A DNA stretch of 64,000 bases from assembly GCF_932276165.1 (NCBI RefSeq), contig NC_063987.1:558001-622000 (forward strand). The letters are read 5' to 3'. The DNA comes from Plutella xylostella. Taxonomy: Eukaryota; Arthropoda; Insecta; Lepidoptera; Plutellidae. A model generated the notes under the pieces. The model made no database searches. It was not told the DNA's origin and saw nothing but the letters and a program-made list of their open reading frames with translations. Position numbers and translations under genes: made by a program. Of the stretch, positions 45,066 to 55,639 are shown one piece after another; the stretch's first letter is position 1; every line of letters begins with the position of its first letter.

Positions 45066-45602
45066 GTTCGTTTTATATTTTTCCACGAATCCGTATTTTT
45101 ATATGCTAACGGAAAGGATACAAAAAAAACATAAGTCCTTTGTCGTACCGAGAACCGTTTTCAATAACAAAACCTTTTATAAGTATAATGTTTTTCCTCA
45201 AGTTATTGGAATGGAATATAATATTTCTGTATTATTAATCGCTTTCTAAAAAAATATTGTATCTATCTATCTCATAGAACAACGCGGACTCGGGATCTAG
45301 CTAGAATCTAGCTGCTAGATAGATAAGGCTAAGGTTGAAAATAACGTTTTTGCGTTTTAAATTAGGTAAGTACCTTAGAAGGAGGATGTTTTAACCGACT
45401 TTGAAAAAAGCACAATGTTCTTAATTATTCTGTATGCAATTTTGTTGAAAGTGAATAAAGCCCGATAGTCTACATGGTCATGTAGTTACATACATAATTA
45501 TTATAAACCTTTACTTTTAATACCTCCGGATGTAGGTTCTTTGTTAAGGTAGGACATCCTCAATAAAATATAGATTAGGAAGGGTCAGGAAGGAACAAAT
45601 TA
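45066..45602. other. Stretch without recognised gene
   Basis: No supported feature. A short local repeat of CTAGAT/CTAGCT words lies at 45296-45330. Confidence 0.4.
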
Positions 45603-45751
45603 ACCCCCTTATTCATAGAAAAGTTACAATACTTTTTAACTAATAAACTGTTTTGTCCCTCTCTGTCAAAGAACAATTTGTTCTTTGTCGGAGAGGGACA
45701 AAACAGTTTATTAGTTAAAACGTTTTGTAACTTCTCTATGAATAAGGGGGT
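45603..45751. repeat. Hairpin MITE (ACCCCCTTATTCATAGA ends)
   Basis: The whole 149 bases fold back: ACCCCCTTATTCATAGAAAA and TAACTAATAAACTGTTTTGT on the left are mirrored on the right, around a short centre near CAAAGAACAATTTGTTCTTT. TA borders lie at 45601-45602 and 45752-45753. Confidence 0.85.
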
Positions 45752-46146
45752 TAGACTACATTTCAGTGCCATTCTAGTAACAACACAGAAAATAGTAAAG
45801 CGCTTTGGCAGACATTAGCATTATATTGTTAGAACGTGAAACTCGATTCGACTCTGAAACACGAATTTCATACCTTTTTCATACCTGAAAAGATATTCCG
45901 ACTCGAATTTCACACCTGAAAAGATATTCCTTGCAATCTATCAGTAAAAAACTCTAAATAGGCGCAGAATAAAAACGAAATTCCTGTTCAGAATCTCGTT
46001 GTTCCTTTGTTTTTGTGCTAAATAAACTATTGTAGGAGTAAAACGATATAAAAGCTCTTTACTTGTTGACTGCGCGCAACAGTTCTTTGTTACACATTTC
46101 GGCGTCAATTCCTGAACGAATATCCTCGTTCCGCGTTGTGATTGGC

Positions 46147-46180
46147 TATAAAAAGGACTTATGTCAGGCAGGTTTCAGTG
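46147..46180 (+). promoter_or_regulatory. Possible TATA/initiator core promoter
   Basis: TATAAAAAGG starts at 46147 and the arthropod initiator TCAGT (46175-46179) has its A 30 bases downstream, which is the correct spacing. An inverted CCAAT (GATTGGC) lies immediately upstream. The first downstream frame, ATG at about 46187, is only about 40 codons long, so the transcript is unknown. Confidence 0.4.
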
Positions 46181-46398
46181 TTTTGGATGGGAGTTTCCTT
46201 TTGTGAAGTAATGGGTTCCTGGCTGGAATATGTTTCTTTCTATCACGAGGAGTATCTCTTTGCTGTAAAATTTTATTTAGATTTCTCATTGTTAGTGTTA
46301 AAGTAAATAGGCAATAATGTTGTCATTTTCACGGTCCATCAACTAAAACAAAGAGAATATAGCCTTAGTAATAGCTTATTATTAGTTTTAAAAAAATA

Positions 46399-46620
46399 CT
46401 CACCTAATAACTTGAGTGCAGCGTGTAACAGCCGGCTGGAGGAAATCGGTCACTTCTATTTTCAGTTAAGAAACAAATTATTATACTGAATTTTCCGCAT
46501 AAAGGGTTGCGACCGTCGCGGACTGTGGTTGGGCGCCGACTGAGCTTCGACGGTGGCGGTGGGAGATGCGGGGTGCGTTCGTAAACCAACCCTGAAGCGT
46601 GGGCGAGGGGCCGCGTGACG
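46399..46620 (-). promoter_or_regulatory. CpG-rich block with splice donor, possible untranslated first exon
   Basis: 46500-46620 is GC- and CpG-rich in an AT-rich setting. It includes a CRE-like GACGTCACGC on the minus strand. On the minus strand the block leads to a strong donor, ATTAG before GTGAGT, at 46404/46399. Any downstream exon would lie to the left and was not identified. Confidence 0.3.
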
Positions 46621-46972
46621 TCTGTGAAAACTTATGTCAATTTACTATAGTTGTCATGCTACCTCTGTTACTGGCTGTTATCATCTGCCCTGTCTATGAC
46701 CTTTGTGTAAGTTGAGCTGGAACTTGAGCCTTGTGTTCTAGGTTCTAACTCGAACCTACAAATGTGTAGGCAGGGACTAGAGTAAAGGTTAGACTCGTTA
46801 GGAATTTCCAGTAATCTTTGTTTCATTGTCATCCTACTCAAATTATCTATAGTTTTTTTTACTAAGATTATTAGAATTCATTGTTTGGTATAAAAGGTAT
46901 AGTAGTACCAACCGTTTATGAAATAGGATACATAAGTACTTAAAATATTTATTTACTTACCAACAAAATCAA

Positions 46973-47113
46973 TCCTAACTTAATATTATAAATGCGGAAG
47001 TAACTGTGTCTGTCTGTTACGCTTTCACGCCAAAAGTACTGAACGGATTTGAATGAAATTTGGTACATTTTGAAAACTTCTTAAGGCGAAGCGAAGCTCG
47101 CGGGAACAGCTAG
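46973..47113 (+). mobile_element. Non-autonomous Helitron, short lepidopteran type
   Basis: It begins TCCTAACTTAATATTATAAA and ends GCGAAGCGAAGCTCGCGGGA then ACAGCTAG before T, matching the element at 19217-19413. Confidence 0.75.
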
Positions 47114-47159
47114 TATCCGTATAAGTTAGAATTGGCAGGATGACTTTAAAAAAACCATG

Positions 47160-47344
47160 TATTTATGATGATAGCTAATTGTATATTCATAATTAAGGAT
47201 ATACAAAGTAGGCTATGTGTTAATCCAGGGTGTCTTCTAACTCCATACTAAATTTAATTAAAATCAATTCAGCCGTTTTCAAATGAAGAAGTAACAAACA
47301 TACACACATACTCACACACTTTCGCATTTATAATATTAGTAGGA
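47160..47344 (-). mobile_element. Helitron-type repeat, 5' part, opposite strand
   Basis: The minus strand starts TCCTACTAATATTATAAATG then CGAAAGTGTG, the usual start of this family, and continues with TTTGAAAACGGCTGAATTGA. The lower boundary is uncertain. Another start (TCCTACTAATATTACGCGAA) occurs at 47518. Confidence 0.55.
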
Positions 47345-47552
47345 TTTCCCGGGGTGCGTTTCGGAGCGTAGCCCCAGCCGGGGTGGGGTGGGTCTTTCAG
47401 GGATGGGGAGCTGAATGGAGGGGGTGTTCGTTACCTGTTACTTTGTTCCACGCCAGCCGACCCGGAGCGACGAATTCCACGTGAAATGTTACCGAAAACA
47501 CCATTAGCTACTGATAAATCCTACTAATATTACGCGAAAGTTTGTCATGCAC

Positions 47553-47720
47553 AGATAGATAGATAGATAATTCTTTATTGCACAAAAATTACTACAGGAA
47601 ATGGACAACATAGACATTATAATTGGCGGCCTTACTACTAAGAGATATTTCTTCCAGACAACCTCCTATACCATGTATCTGCCGTACTCAGAGACACTCA
47701 TTAAACGTAATGGGTAGTTA
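47553..47720 (-). repeat. LINE 3' end with (GATA)n tail
   Basis: On the minus strand AGGTTGTCTGGAAGAAATAT, CTCTTAGTAGTAAGGCCGCC and a TGCAATAAAGAATT end precede ATCTATCTATCT. This is a familiar 3' UTR block of insect CR1/Jockey-like LINEs (recalled from memory, not searched). Confidence 0.5.
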
Positions 47721-47880
47721 ATTCAGAAAAATAAAACTATAGAATTGATCACCTTCCCTTCTATCAATCCTCAATCAGTCAAGCAGTCATTACCGCATCA
47801 GAGTCAGTCATAGTTTTTTTTTGCTTGATGCTTAGGGTTTAAGTATTATAAGGGTTTGTTGTCTATTCAAGTCTTTTTTA

Positions 47881-48455
47881 GGGTTCCGTAGCCAAAATGG
47901 CAAAAACGGAACCCTTATAGTTTCGTCATGTCCGTCTGTCCGTCTGTCCGTCTGTCCGTCTGTCACAGCCGATTTACTCGGAAACTATAAGTACTACAGT
48001 GATGAAATTTGATGAGAATATGTGTTGTATGAACCGCTACAAAAATATGACACTAAATAGTAAAAAAAAGAATTGGGGGTGGGGCCCCCCATACATGTAA
48101 CTGAGGGATGAAATTTTTTTTTTCGATGTACATACCCGTGTGGGGTATCAATGGAAAGGTCTTTTAAAATGATATAAAGTTTTCTAAAAAACATTTTTCT
48201 TAAAGTGAACGGTTTTTGAGATATCAGCTCTCAAAGTCGTAAAAAGTATGTCCCCCCCCCTCTATTTTTATAACTACGGGGTATAAAATTCTAAAAAAAA
48301 TAGAGGTGATGCATGCTAATTAACTCTTTCAACGATTTTTGGTTTGATCAAAGTATCTCTTAGTGTTTTTGAGATAGGTTGATTTAACTGTAATATTATA
48401 TTTGCTGCTACGGAACCCTTTGTGCGCGAGCCCGACTCGCACTTGGCCGGTTTTT
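47881..48455. repeat. Dispersed repeat, GGGTTCCGTAGCCAAAATGG to GACTCGCACTTGGCCGG
   Basis: It starts with an AGGGTTCCGTAGCCAAAATG block whose complement (CTACGGAACCCTTT) recurs near the right end. It includes a (CCGTCTGT)n array at 47930-47964 and ends CCGACTCGCACTTGGCCGGT before a T-run. I recognise it as a common lepidopteran repeat from memory but cannot assign its class. Confidence 0.6.
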
Positions 48456-49526
48456 TTTTTAAGACAGAGATAGGTTTTTGTTTTTGGGTCTTGGATTTCA
48501 AATCCGTTCTATTATATACTATATTGTCATAAATTATCGCCAACTTGCCTTCTCTGTCTTTATTAATTATCTACCTTTGCCAAAAATACCATATTTTAAT
48601 AATATAAATACCCTACAATAAAATACTTCGTAACTTCATGTCCAACCTTTAGAGCAATAGGGCAAAAATTTATTTTTATTTATTTTTAAAATCCTGTTAA
48701 AATGAATATTTTGTTAAAGATCTCGTCCCAATCAATTTACAAATCTCGTTATCGACACGCGCGTTTTACTTTTATGTACTGTTTTAGTATCAACCATGTA
48801 GTTATCGACCTAAATAGGTACCTAGTTATTATTTTTAAGTATGTTCTTTTAAACACTTTTAATAAAACTTAAGGTACTTATCTACACCTTCACTCATATA
48901 ATTATGATAAGTAGAAGACTTTTAAACCGATAGGGATGTCGATTTTGAAGGCACAAATTTTCTTTTATGAAATCTCCTTCGAGGTAGTCTGGTACAAATT
49001 TATCTTAGTAATTAGACCGCCAACATTATTACTTAAGTACTTACTTACTCATGAAAAAATACTCCGAATCCTACTTATAACATATATAGCCTTTCAGGTG
49101 AAAATTGGCACTGGGAGAAGCAGCTACGAATTAATCCAAGGTGTGAGCTTACTACATGGCAAATTTCATAAAAAATAGTTTAGTTGTTTTCATATGAAAA
49201 AGTAAGTAAATACCTACCTAATAAACATCCATCCTAACTTACAACTCTTACAAGCTTTTCCATTTTTTATACATATTATTTTATTTGACAATTATTTATT
49301 CTACCCACAATACACGTTCCTATAAAATATTATAAGAAAATGGAATAACGGTTATGGTTATTAGAAATATGTTTTCTAATGCTTAGCCGACCCTAAATCA
49401 ACTTTATGTAATAAAAGCGCCTAGCACGTGGGGTCGATGGATAAGCCCTCTACAGGCCATGTACAAATTGTACAATGTACAGATAGGTACACTACCTACC
49501 TGTATATTATTTTTTATTTGTAGGGC
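48456..49526. other. Stretch without recognised gene
   Basis: 49070-49250 may be a worn Helitron-type segment (ATCCTACTTATAACATATAT). The hydrophobic 80-residue frame over it is not supported. Confidence 0.4.
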
Positions 49527-49540
49527 AAATAGGTGTGAAG

Positions 49541-49855
49541 AGCGGTGGTGGCCTCGTCCTCTCAATCAAGAGGCCGTGGGTTCAAATCCTGGCCTGTACC
49601 AATGAATTATTTCAATTGTGTTTTCAATTAAGGAGTTTAAGTAAGTACAATAATACCACGTGCTCTTACGGTGATGGAAATCATCGTGATTAAACCTGCA
49701 CATCTAGATTCTAGATGTGTATCCTAAGTACATTGTACTTATTCCAAAACGGCGATATGGTTCGGCTGCGAAAAGTGGGTGGCTCGCTTGTGAGCCACCT
49801 CTGACTACCCCTTCGGGATTACAGTCGTGAGTGCATATTATGTATGTATGTAATG
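49541..49855 (+). repeat. tRNA-derived SINE (family B2) with 14-bp target-site duplication
   Basis: AAATAGGTGTGAAG occurs at 49527-49540 and 49856-49869. The head, central core (CTTACGGTGATGGAAATCAT) and 3' part (GGTGGCTCGCTTGTGAGCCA) match the copy at 39392-39728. The tail is (TATG)n. Confidence 0.85.
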
Positions 49856-50084
49856 AAATAGGTGTGAAGATAATATCTCTACTTACTTACATTTTCATGA
49901 TAAAAGTATATCGTGACGTGAAGTGCATATTAAAAGTATCAAATGTTCCAAAGGTAAGCGTCTTCCTATCGGTATCGTTAGTGAAGAAACGGCTTCGGTA
50001 ATGCCGATGAAGTAGACGCACTTGTAATAATTGAATGCGATGCGTTGTTGAAAGGTGGACGTTTGCCTTAAGCCACTGCTAAGC

Positions 50085-50372
50085 TCTCTGGTAATCCGTC
50101 AGAGGACTAGGGTTGACATCGCTGTCAAAATATGCAAGCTGAAGTGGCAGCAGGTTGTTCATATCTGCCGAAGAACCGATAACCGTTGGGGTAGACGAGT
50201 TCTCGAGTGGAGATTACGAACAGGCAAACGCAGCGTGGGGCGCCCTCCTGCCCGCTGAACTGACGATCTTAGGCGGGTGGCGGGTAGTGGTTGGATGAGG
50301 AAGGCCGAGGGCCGAGTGGTGTGGCGCTCCTTGGGAGAGGCCTATGTCCAGCAGCGGATGATTATTGGCTGA
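50085..50372 (+). pseudogene. RTE-clade LINE 3' end
   Basis: The frame reads RQRTRVDIAVKICKLKWQQ, CRRTDNRWGRRVLEWRLRTG then KRSVGRPPAR and, after a stop, GSGWMRKAEGRV. This is the tail of RTE reverse transcriptases. It ends near GATTATTGGCTGATGGTG. Confidence 0.8.
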
Positions 50373-50419
50373 TGGTGAAGCTCTCTATACAGCAGCCTAG
50401 CATCTTATACGCACTTATA

Positions 50420-50677
50420 CAGGGTGTTGCGAAATTGGTATACTAAGCCGAAACCTACATGTGCAGCATGGTATATCTAAGCCCGAAACTGAAATCAGAA
50501 TTTGGAAATTCGCGAAAAAAAAAAAACATAGTAAAAAGTCACGTGACCAACAAAGTTTCTATGGAAAATGAATTCTGTTTTTCGCGAATTTTCAAATTCT
50601 GATTTCAGTTTCAGGGTTAGATATATCATGCTGCACATGTAGGTTTCGGCTTAGTATACCCTTTTTGCAACACCCTG
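50420..50677. repeat. MITE, CAGGGTGTTGC family, longest copy
   Basis: 258 bases with long inverted arms: CAGGGTGTTGCGAAATTGGT, CCGAAACCTACATGTGCAGC and GAAACTGAAATCAGAATTTG are mirrored on the right. TA borders lie at 50418-50419 and 50678-50679. Confidence 0.85.
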
Positions 50678-50961
50678 TAGGTACCTACTGTAAACTGAAA
50701 TTACTTATTTATCATTCATTTAATCACTTATTATGTCTGATACAACCTGCAACACTAAATACAGCGTAGCTACATTCGCACAGTGGCCCAACAGTCGACA
50801 AATATTAGTCTAATATTCCCTATGCATTTATGCGAGCTTCGTACCAAAACAATTTTATATCCCACCGTAATGTTATCGAAGTATAAACCTTAGTACTTGG
50901 TTGGAGGGTTGAGAATGCGTAGTATGTCTTGTTCCATGTGTTCAGGAACGCTAGTAGTAAC

Positions 50962-51598
50962 AGGAGGGTTACTGTATACTGGCGAAACACTAACGAACGA
51001 GAGCTGTCGCGCAAGCAATCGGTACGTTTAAGAGGAGAGTATAGCACTTGCTCGTCCATACAAAAAGAGAAAACGTTTTACTACCTCTAAATATCATCCA
51101 ATCTCCATGATTTTTTAGTATGTGATTGACACAAGGAATAACTAGGTTTATAGCTTTTACTTTTTTCGAAATTTTTTATAGATTCCAACTTATAGGCACC
51201 TCAAATAACGTAATTTTTGTGTGTTGAATCAAGCCGTTGGTTGAACAATAACAAAGTTTTTTTTTAAAAAAGCGAAACCTATAAACCTATATTATGCTGA
51301 CTGAAGCGATTGACACCAAAATCGAAAAGATTGGTTGATATTTAGTAAGTGTAAAACGTTTTCCCCCGAAACCAGAATTTCATTAAGAAAAGTACCTTTT
51401 GTCAGTCGCGTGCTGCGAGTGCATCTCTATCGCACGCGTGCCCGGGGCATGAGAGCGCAAGTGATGACAAATCTTTTCCTAAATACCTATTTCGCTAGAA
51501 TCGCGAAGGTATACTCTCCTCTTAATACATCAAGATATTCAAGATAGAGTCGTTGCTCTCGCAGCAGCGCTACGAAACTTCGTTTTTCTTCATATAGA
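50962..51598. repeat. MITE, GAGGGTTACTCTATAC family, split by a second MITE
   Basis: GGAGGGTTACTGTATACTGG and CGAACGAGAGCTGTCGCGC on the left continue after 51522 with GATAGAGTCGTTGCTCTCG, TACGAAACTTCG and TATAGAGTACC. The interruption is 51032-51521. Confidence 0.55.
51032..51521. mobile_element. TTAA-flanked (piggyBac-type) non-autonomous element
   Basis: TTAA lies at 51028-51031 and 51522-51525. The ends are GAGGAGAGTATA and TATACTCTCCTC, exact 12-base inverted repeats. There is no transposase frame in 490 bases. The TTAA duplication is the piggyBac hallmark. Confidence 0.65.
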
Positions 51599-51614
51599 GT
51601 ACCTACCCCCTTAT

Positions 51615-52488
51615 TTTATTCTATTCTATTCTCTGTGGGGGTGTAAGTACCTGCACCTGGCTCTCTCGAGAGGAACCGTTGTGCAATCCCCAAGGTCTAA
51701 ACTGCCTTCACCGTAAGAGCGATGGTATGTATATGTCGCAGGCATCTGGTTTAATCTCCTGCTTGATTGAACCGCTAGCCCGTTCATTGGATGACGCTCC
51801 TCAGTTGAATGACTAATGAACAACTCGTCAAGTGGTTGACTGTAACGTCCAACGTCTTGACTGAACGTTATTCAGCGAAGTCGTTAAATGGGATATAGTA
51901 TAGCAACTTTGTAATGTCTGGTTAGGATGAACATGACCAGACAAGAGTCAACAAAAAGACTATGTTACAAAGCTCTCATCTCACAAATTAACTAAAAAAT
52001 AGTAATAAACGTACCTTGATATTGTTGTTCATAATTATCCAGTTTCAGCACATTTTTTCTTTGAAACTATCCGCCGGCCGTGTAATAATAGGTAAATCCA
52101 TGTTGTCACACTATTTTAACATAAATAAGGCACTTTAAAGCTAATTTATTTCCAAAAAATAACAATACAAGTGCTTTTTGTGTCAGCTGTTCGCTGTTAG
52201 ACGCCATATTTGTTTTATTCACCACCTGACTGATTTTAAGTCCGCTAACTAGTTGGACGTTTTGTGACGCTTGTACAATCAACGTTCGGCCTAGTCATAC
52301 AACTGAATAGCGTCATCCAATGAACGGGCTAGCGGTTCAATCAAACAGGAGATTAAACCAGATGCCTGCGACATATACATTGTACTTAAGTTAAAAGAAC
52401 TCATTGGTACATGTCAGCGCCGGGATTCGAACCCGCATCTCTGGCGTGAGAAGCGGGCGCTTACCCGACTGAGCTACCACCGCTCCCT
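51615..52488 (-). repeat. tRNA-derived SINE (family B1) interrupted by a MITE
   Basis: The tRNA-like head (GGTAGCTCAGTCGGGTAAGC, GGGTTCGAATCCCGG) lies at 52488-52415. The body continues to 52378, resumes at 51733 and ends near 51615 with the CACCCCCACAGAGAAT tail. Order and sequence match the intact copy at 12181-12513. Confidence 0.8.
51734..52373. mobile_element. 640-bp MITE with about 75-bp inverted ends
   Basis: TGTCGCAGGCATCTGGTTTA then ATCTCCTG starts the left end; the right end is its near-perfect reverse complement for about 75 bases, through the GCCCGTTCATTGGATGACGC block. TATA lies on both borders (51730-51733, 52374-52377). There is no coding capacity. Confidence 0.8.
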
Positions 52489-53280
52489 AGAATACCCCCC
52501 AGAGGAGCTTATTATGAGAAGAAGTTTTGTAGGGATTTAATAAGACATAGTGAGACCAATAAAACACAGGCAGTAGTTTTTCAAACTTGTTCGTATAATC
52601 TCTGATGAAAGAGTTACATTTAATGTCGGTTTAGATACGTTACAGACGTATGGGTTGAAAATGTATAATATGGTAGGTACTTAGCGAAATTCAAAATTAA
52701 TAAATAAGTACATGCTTATTATATTGGGTAAAACTCCGTCGAGTCGGTCACTGATAAAATTCCATCGTAGGTATTTGTTGTATTATACCTACCTACTAAT
52801 TACTAATTAGTCATTCATTCACACATTTCTCACCCAACACTTTTTATTTCTACATTTCTGATGAAAAATCTAATAAGTTATCTGAGGAAGTAGGTACTTA
52901 CTTACTATAATTTTACATTTAAGTAATTCGTTAGTACTTAATAACTTAAGTAATCTACTTTGAAAAATAGGAGATAATTTAAGGTAGATAGATTAAGTAA
53001 GCACAGCTTATTCAAGTTTAAGTTGTAGATTATTCAAAGAAATCCAGTAATAACTGAGTAACTAATACTAACTACCTACCGACTTGTCTCGGCTAGATAT
53101 CAATGCCTTTCGCTAATTTTAAATAAATAATTAATCTTATTTAAATTATGTATTGTTGATTAACTCTGGTTTTCATGGACTCTTTTGCCACCGCTGGTGC
53201 CCATTTACATCCTTAACGTGTAGGTCGTAAGAGTCACATAAAACTGCACGCGTTCCACTGTACACTGTAAAATAGATTAT
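52489..53280. other. Stretch without recognised gene
   Basis: AT-rich. The part nearest 53280 may be the 3' UTR of the small membrane-protein gene that ends there. Confidence 0.4.
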
Positions 53281-54951
53281 TTACAGCTCCGTATGTTGGG
53301 AGGGGAATTTCTTTAGTACCGCGTGGTAAAGGTTATAGAACGCGTATATTGACACACTCAGTATAACCACCAGAGACCCTCCAAAAACTATACTAAGAAA
53401 GTTTCCGTCTATCATATTCGTTCCGTGAAGACTTGTGGCGTGACCTGGAAATAACAATAAATTTATTAAAAACAACCAAAACATTTATTTAATCATAACT
53501 ATTAGGTAGCTTCTTTGCACATCAAGAAAACAGATATCGACGTAGATAAATCATAGCACGCATAATTTACAATGGTGATGAATGATTCATTTATCTAGGC
53601 ACCAGAAGGCCTAGCACGAGGCCCAAGACGTGGCATAAGTCACGTCTTGATGTGTGCGTCTTGAGCCCCGTGCTAGCCTGCTAGCCCTTTAGATGGTGTA
53701 GTGGTTAGTGACTCTGACTACTATGCCGTAACCACTAAGTATTTCCTGGTTTCAATCGCCGGCTGAGCATATTTTGTTTTAAAACATCGCAGGTCTTGGG
53801 TTTTAGATGTTTGTGTATGATGTGTTTCATTGACTAGATTATTACGAGATGTAAGCGGAAAAATAAAAGACAAAAGCGGAGCTATAAACCTTGAAAGAGG
53901 TCTTTAGTACCGGCGCCGGCCTGCTTGCGCTCCTCCATCATGCGCTTCATGGACGAGAGGCGCTCCTTCAGCTCGTCGATCGACTCCAACATATCCTCGG
54001 ATGCTGTAAGAGAATGGTTATTATAACATGGAGAATAGGATCGTTCCCTGCTATCCCACGACAAGCGGTAGTGGGCTGGTACCTAGCCCTAGCATGACTT
54101 TATCTATTATTTGCAGCCATGTTTCAGAAACCGGCGCCCATAGATTTTACTTTTTATATTCGTTCGTTTTCTTAGAGGGGTCTACGGCAAAAATAAGTAG
54201 TTTGGGGTTTCCTCTAAAACTTTTGACACGTCTTGAGGCACGCGTTTTGCGCCCCGTGCTAGGCCTTTTGGAAGATACCCCAAAATACGTTCGCCGTGGA
54301 CCTCTACTAACAAAATGAACGAATATACACTCACGGGCAAAGAAACAGTTCCACTTACAAAATGCAGACACCGAATGACCGTATTTTTTTAAAACATTTT
54401 GTAGGAACCTTGTCCGAAATATTTACGTTTTTACTTGGTAATATTCTAATGCGCCGTTATATGTACATACATATAGCAGAAGGCGTCATTAAGTTAGTTT
54501 TTTCCGTTTAGGAGTAATTAGGTGATTTTCTCAATGGAACTTTTTCATTGCCCGTGAGTGTAAAACGTCAAATGGAAAATGGGCGCTGGTTTTGAAACAT
54601 GGTTGAAAATAGTAGGTAAAGTAATATTGAATGGTTGAGGTTGAGTGCCAATGGTCTAGGGTACCTACCTATTAGGTGGTACCAAGGTATCTTACATACA
54701 TTATATACAGTTAATTATGAAACAGTCTGCAAAATCAGATATAATAAGTACCTACCTAAAATATACTTTTGTTACAACAATGAAAGAAGTGAGAGAGCTT
54801 GTAATACGGCATGTTATACGATCCGGCTGCTACAGATAGGTACATAACCCTTAGCAAAACACAAACAAAAGACGTCAGTGAGGCAATCAAATTGGTCCTA
54901 ATATCAAAAACAAAATAGCAACATACCTTCAGCTTCCCTGTCCGGACTCAT
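53281..54951 (-). CDS. 100-residue single-span membrane protein, three exons
   Basis: Exon 1 is 54951-54927 (MSPDREAE, donor GTATGT), exon 2 is 54003-53890, and exon 3 is 53444-53281, ending in TAA. All joins are phase 1 and total 303 bases. Exon 2 follows CTCTTACAG and encodes an amphipathic coiled-coil-like stretch (MLESIDELKERLSSMKRMME) and a basic segment. Exon 3 follows TATTTCCAG and encodes a hydrophobic helix (LSIVFGGSLVVILSVSIYAF) near the C-terminus with a short basic tail. This suggests a tail-anchored or type II membrane protein facing the cytosol. The donor of intron 2 (GTTTAT) is weak. I do not recognise the family. Introns carry MITEs and a SINE. The upstream promoter has YY1/PHO- and NRF1-like sites. 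Confidence 0.65.
53605..53690. repeat. MITE, CTAGCACGGG family, short copy
   Basis: CCAGAAGGCCTAGCACGAGG on the left and GCCCCGTGCTAGCC on the right enclose an internal ACGTG...CACGT hairpin. It lies in intron 2 of the small membrane-protein gene. Confidence 0.65.
53690..53850 (+). repeat. SINE family A, diverged
   Basis: GATGGTGTAGTGGTTAGTGA then CTCTGACTACTATGCC and a damaged B-box (GGTTTCAATCGCCGGCTG) parallel the SINE at 50-302, followed by the GTCTTGGGTTTTAGATGTTT body. It also lies in intron 2. Confidence 0.6.
54205..54275. repeat. MITE half copy, CTAGCACGGG family
   Basis: GACACGTCTTGAGGCACGCG, then GCCCCGTGCTAGGCCTTTTG is one end of the family seen at 1754-1903. It is in intron 1. 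Confidence 0.5.
54328..54560. repeat. MITE with CACTCACGGGCAA ends
   Basis: CACTCACGGGCAAAGAAACA then GTTCCAC starts it; GTGGAACTT-like GGAACTTTTTCATTGCCCGT then GAGTG ends it. TA borders lie at 54326-54327 and 54561-54562. Partial copies lie at 345-416 and 15945-16070. It is within intron 1. Confidence 0.75.
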
Positions 54952-55055
54952 TTTTCAAATATTTTCCAAAAATATGGTCAACCTTCTCAGTTAGGTATCA
55001 ATACTTTATTTTTACCAAAACCGCTCCTGGTTTTTTGGTTATGTTCCCTGTGTTT

Positions 55056-55080
55056 CCAAGATGGCGCACGCATGCGCGCT
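55056..55080 (-). promoter_or_regulatory. YY1/PHO- and NRF1-like sites of the small membrane-protein gene
   Basis: AAGATGGCG (YY1/Pleiohomeotic core) adjoins GCACGCATGCGCGC, close to the palindromic NRF1 site GCGCATGCGC. They lie about 110 bases upstream of the ATG at 54951. Such pairs are common in TATA-less housekeeping and mitochondrial-gene promoters. Confidence 0.5.
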
Positions 55081-55639
55081 TGGTCCCCTGCCGGGATATT
55101 CGGGAGCCGGCTATTGATCCAGACCTAGGCTAGGCAAGGCACCGACTAATTACGATTTATGTCTAGATTTAAAATAACCTGTTGTGTAGCTTTAAATTTA
55201 AACGAACGTAGGAAGCGTAATTGGCTTAGGTACTTCGTTGATTTTAAAATATGGGTTTGGCTGGAAGGAATATAGGTAGGATGTATCTATATATGTAGTT
55301 AAGTAATATTTAAATAAATGAAAAATTAATATAAGTTTTTATTACTAAGTAGTATTTTAACTCATTGATAAACCTACGTTAATTTATTAACAGTTAAGTA
55401 TTACGAGCGCGGACGCCTGGTGACAACGACAAGGCGCTCTCCCTTGAGCTATATGCAGGGGCGTATTTACCCTAGGGCTAAAAGGGCTACAGCCCGGGGC
55501 GGCAGGCGGCAAAGGGCGGCCGGCAGGCCGCCCTTGGACTTTAGGTTGGAGGATTAAAAAAGTATATAAAAATATTTTAGGACGTAGCCTAGAACAGCCC
55601 TGAGCCAAAATAAAATAAAATTAATATGATTTAAAGTAA

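Noticed and set aside
46404..46589. 61-residue minus-strand frame in the CpG-rich block
   Set aside because: The stop falls at the splice donor and the composition reflects GC content; a non-coding exon is the more cautious reading.
47930..47964. (CCGTCTGT)n array as a possible CRISPR-like repeat
   Set aside because: A simple octamer tandem inside a dispersed transposon-derived repeat, without spacers.
48936..49178. 80-residue hydrophobic frame
   Set aside because: Low complexity, no family signal, and it overlaps a worn Helitron-type segment.
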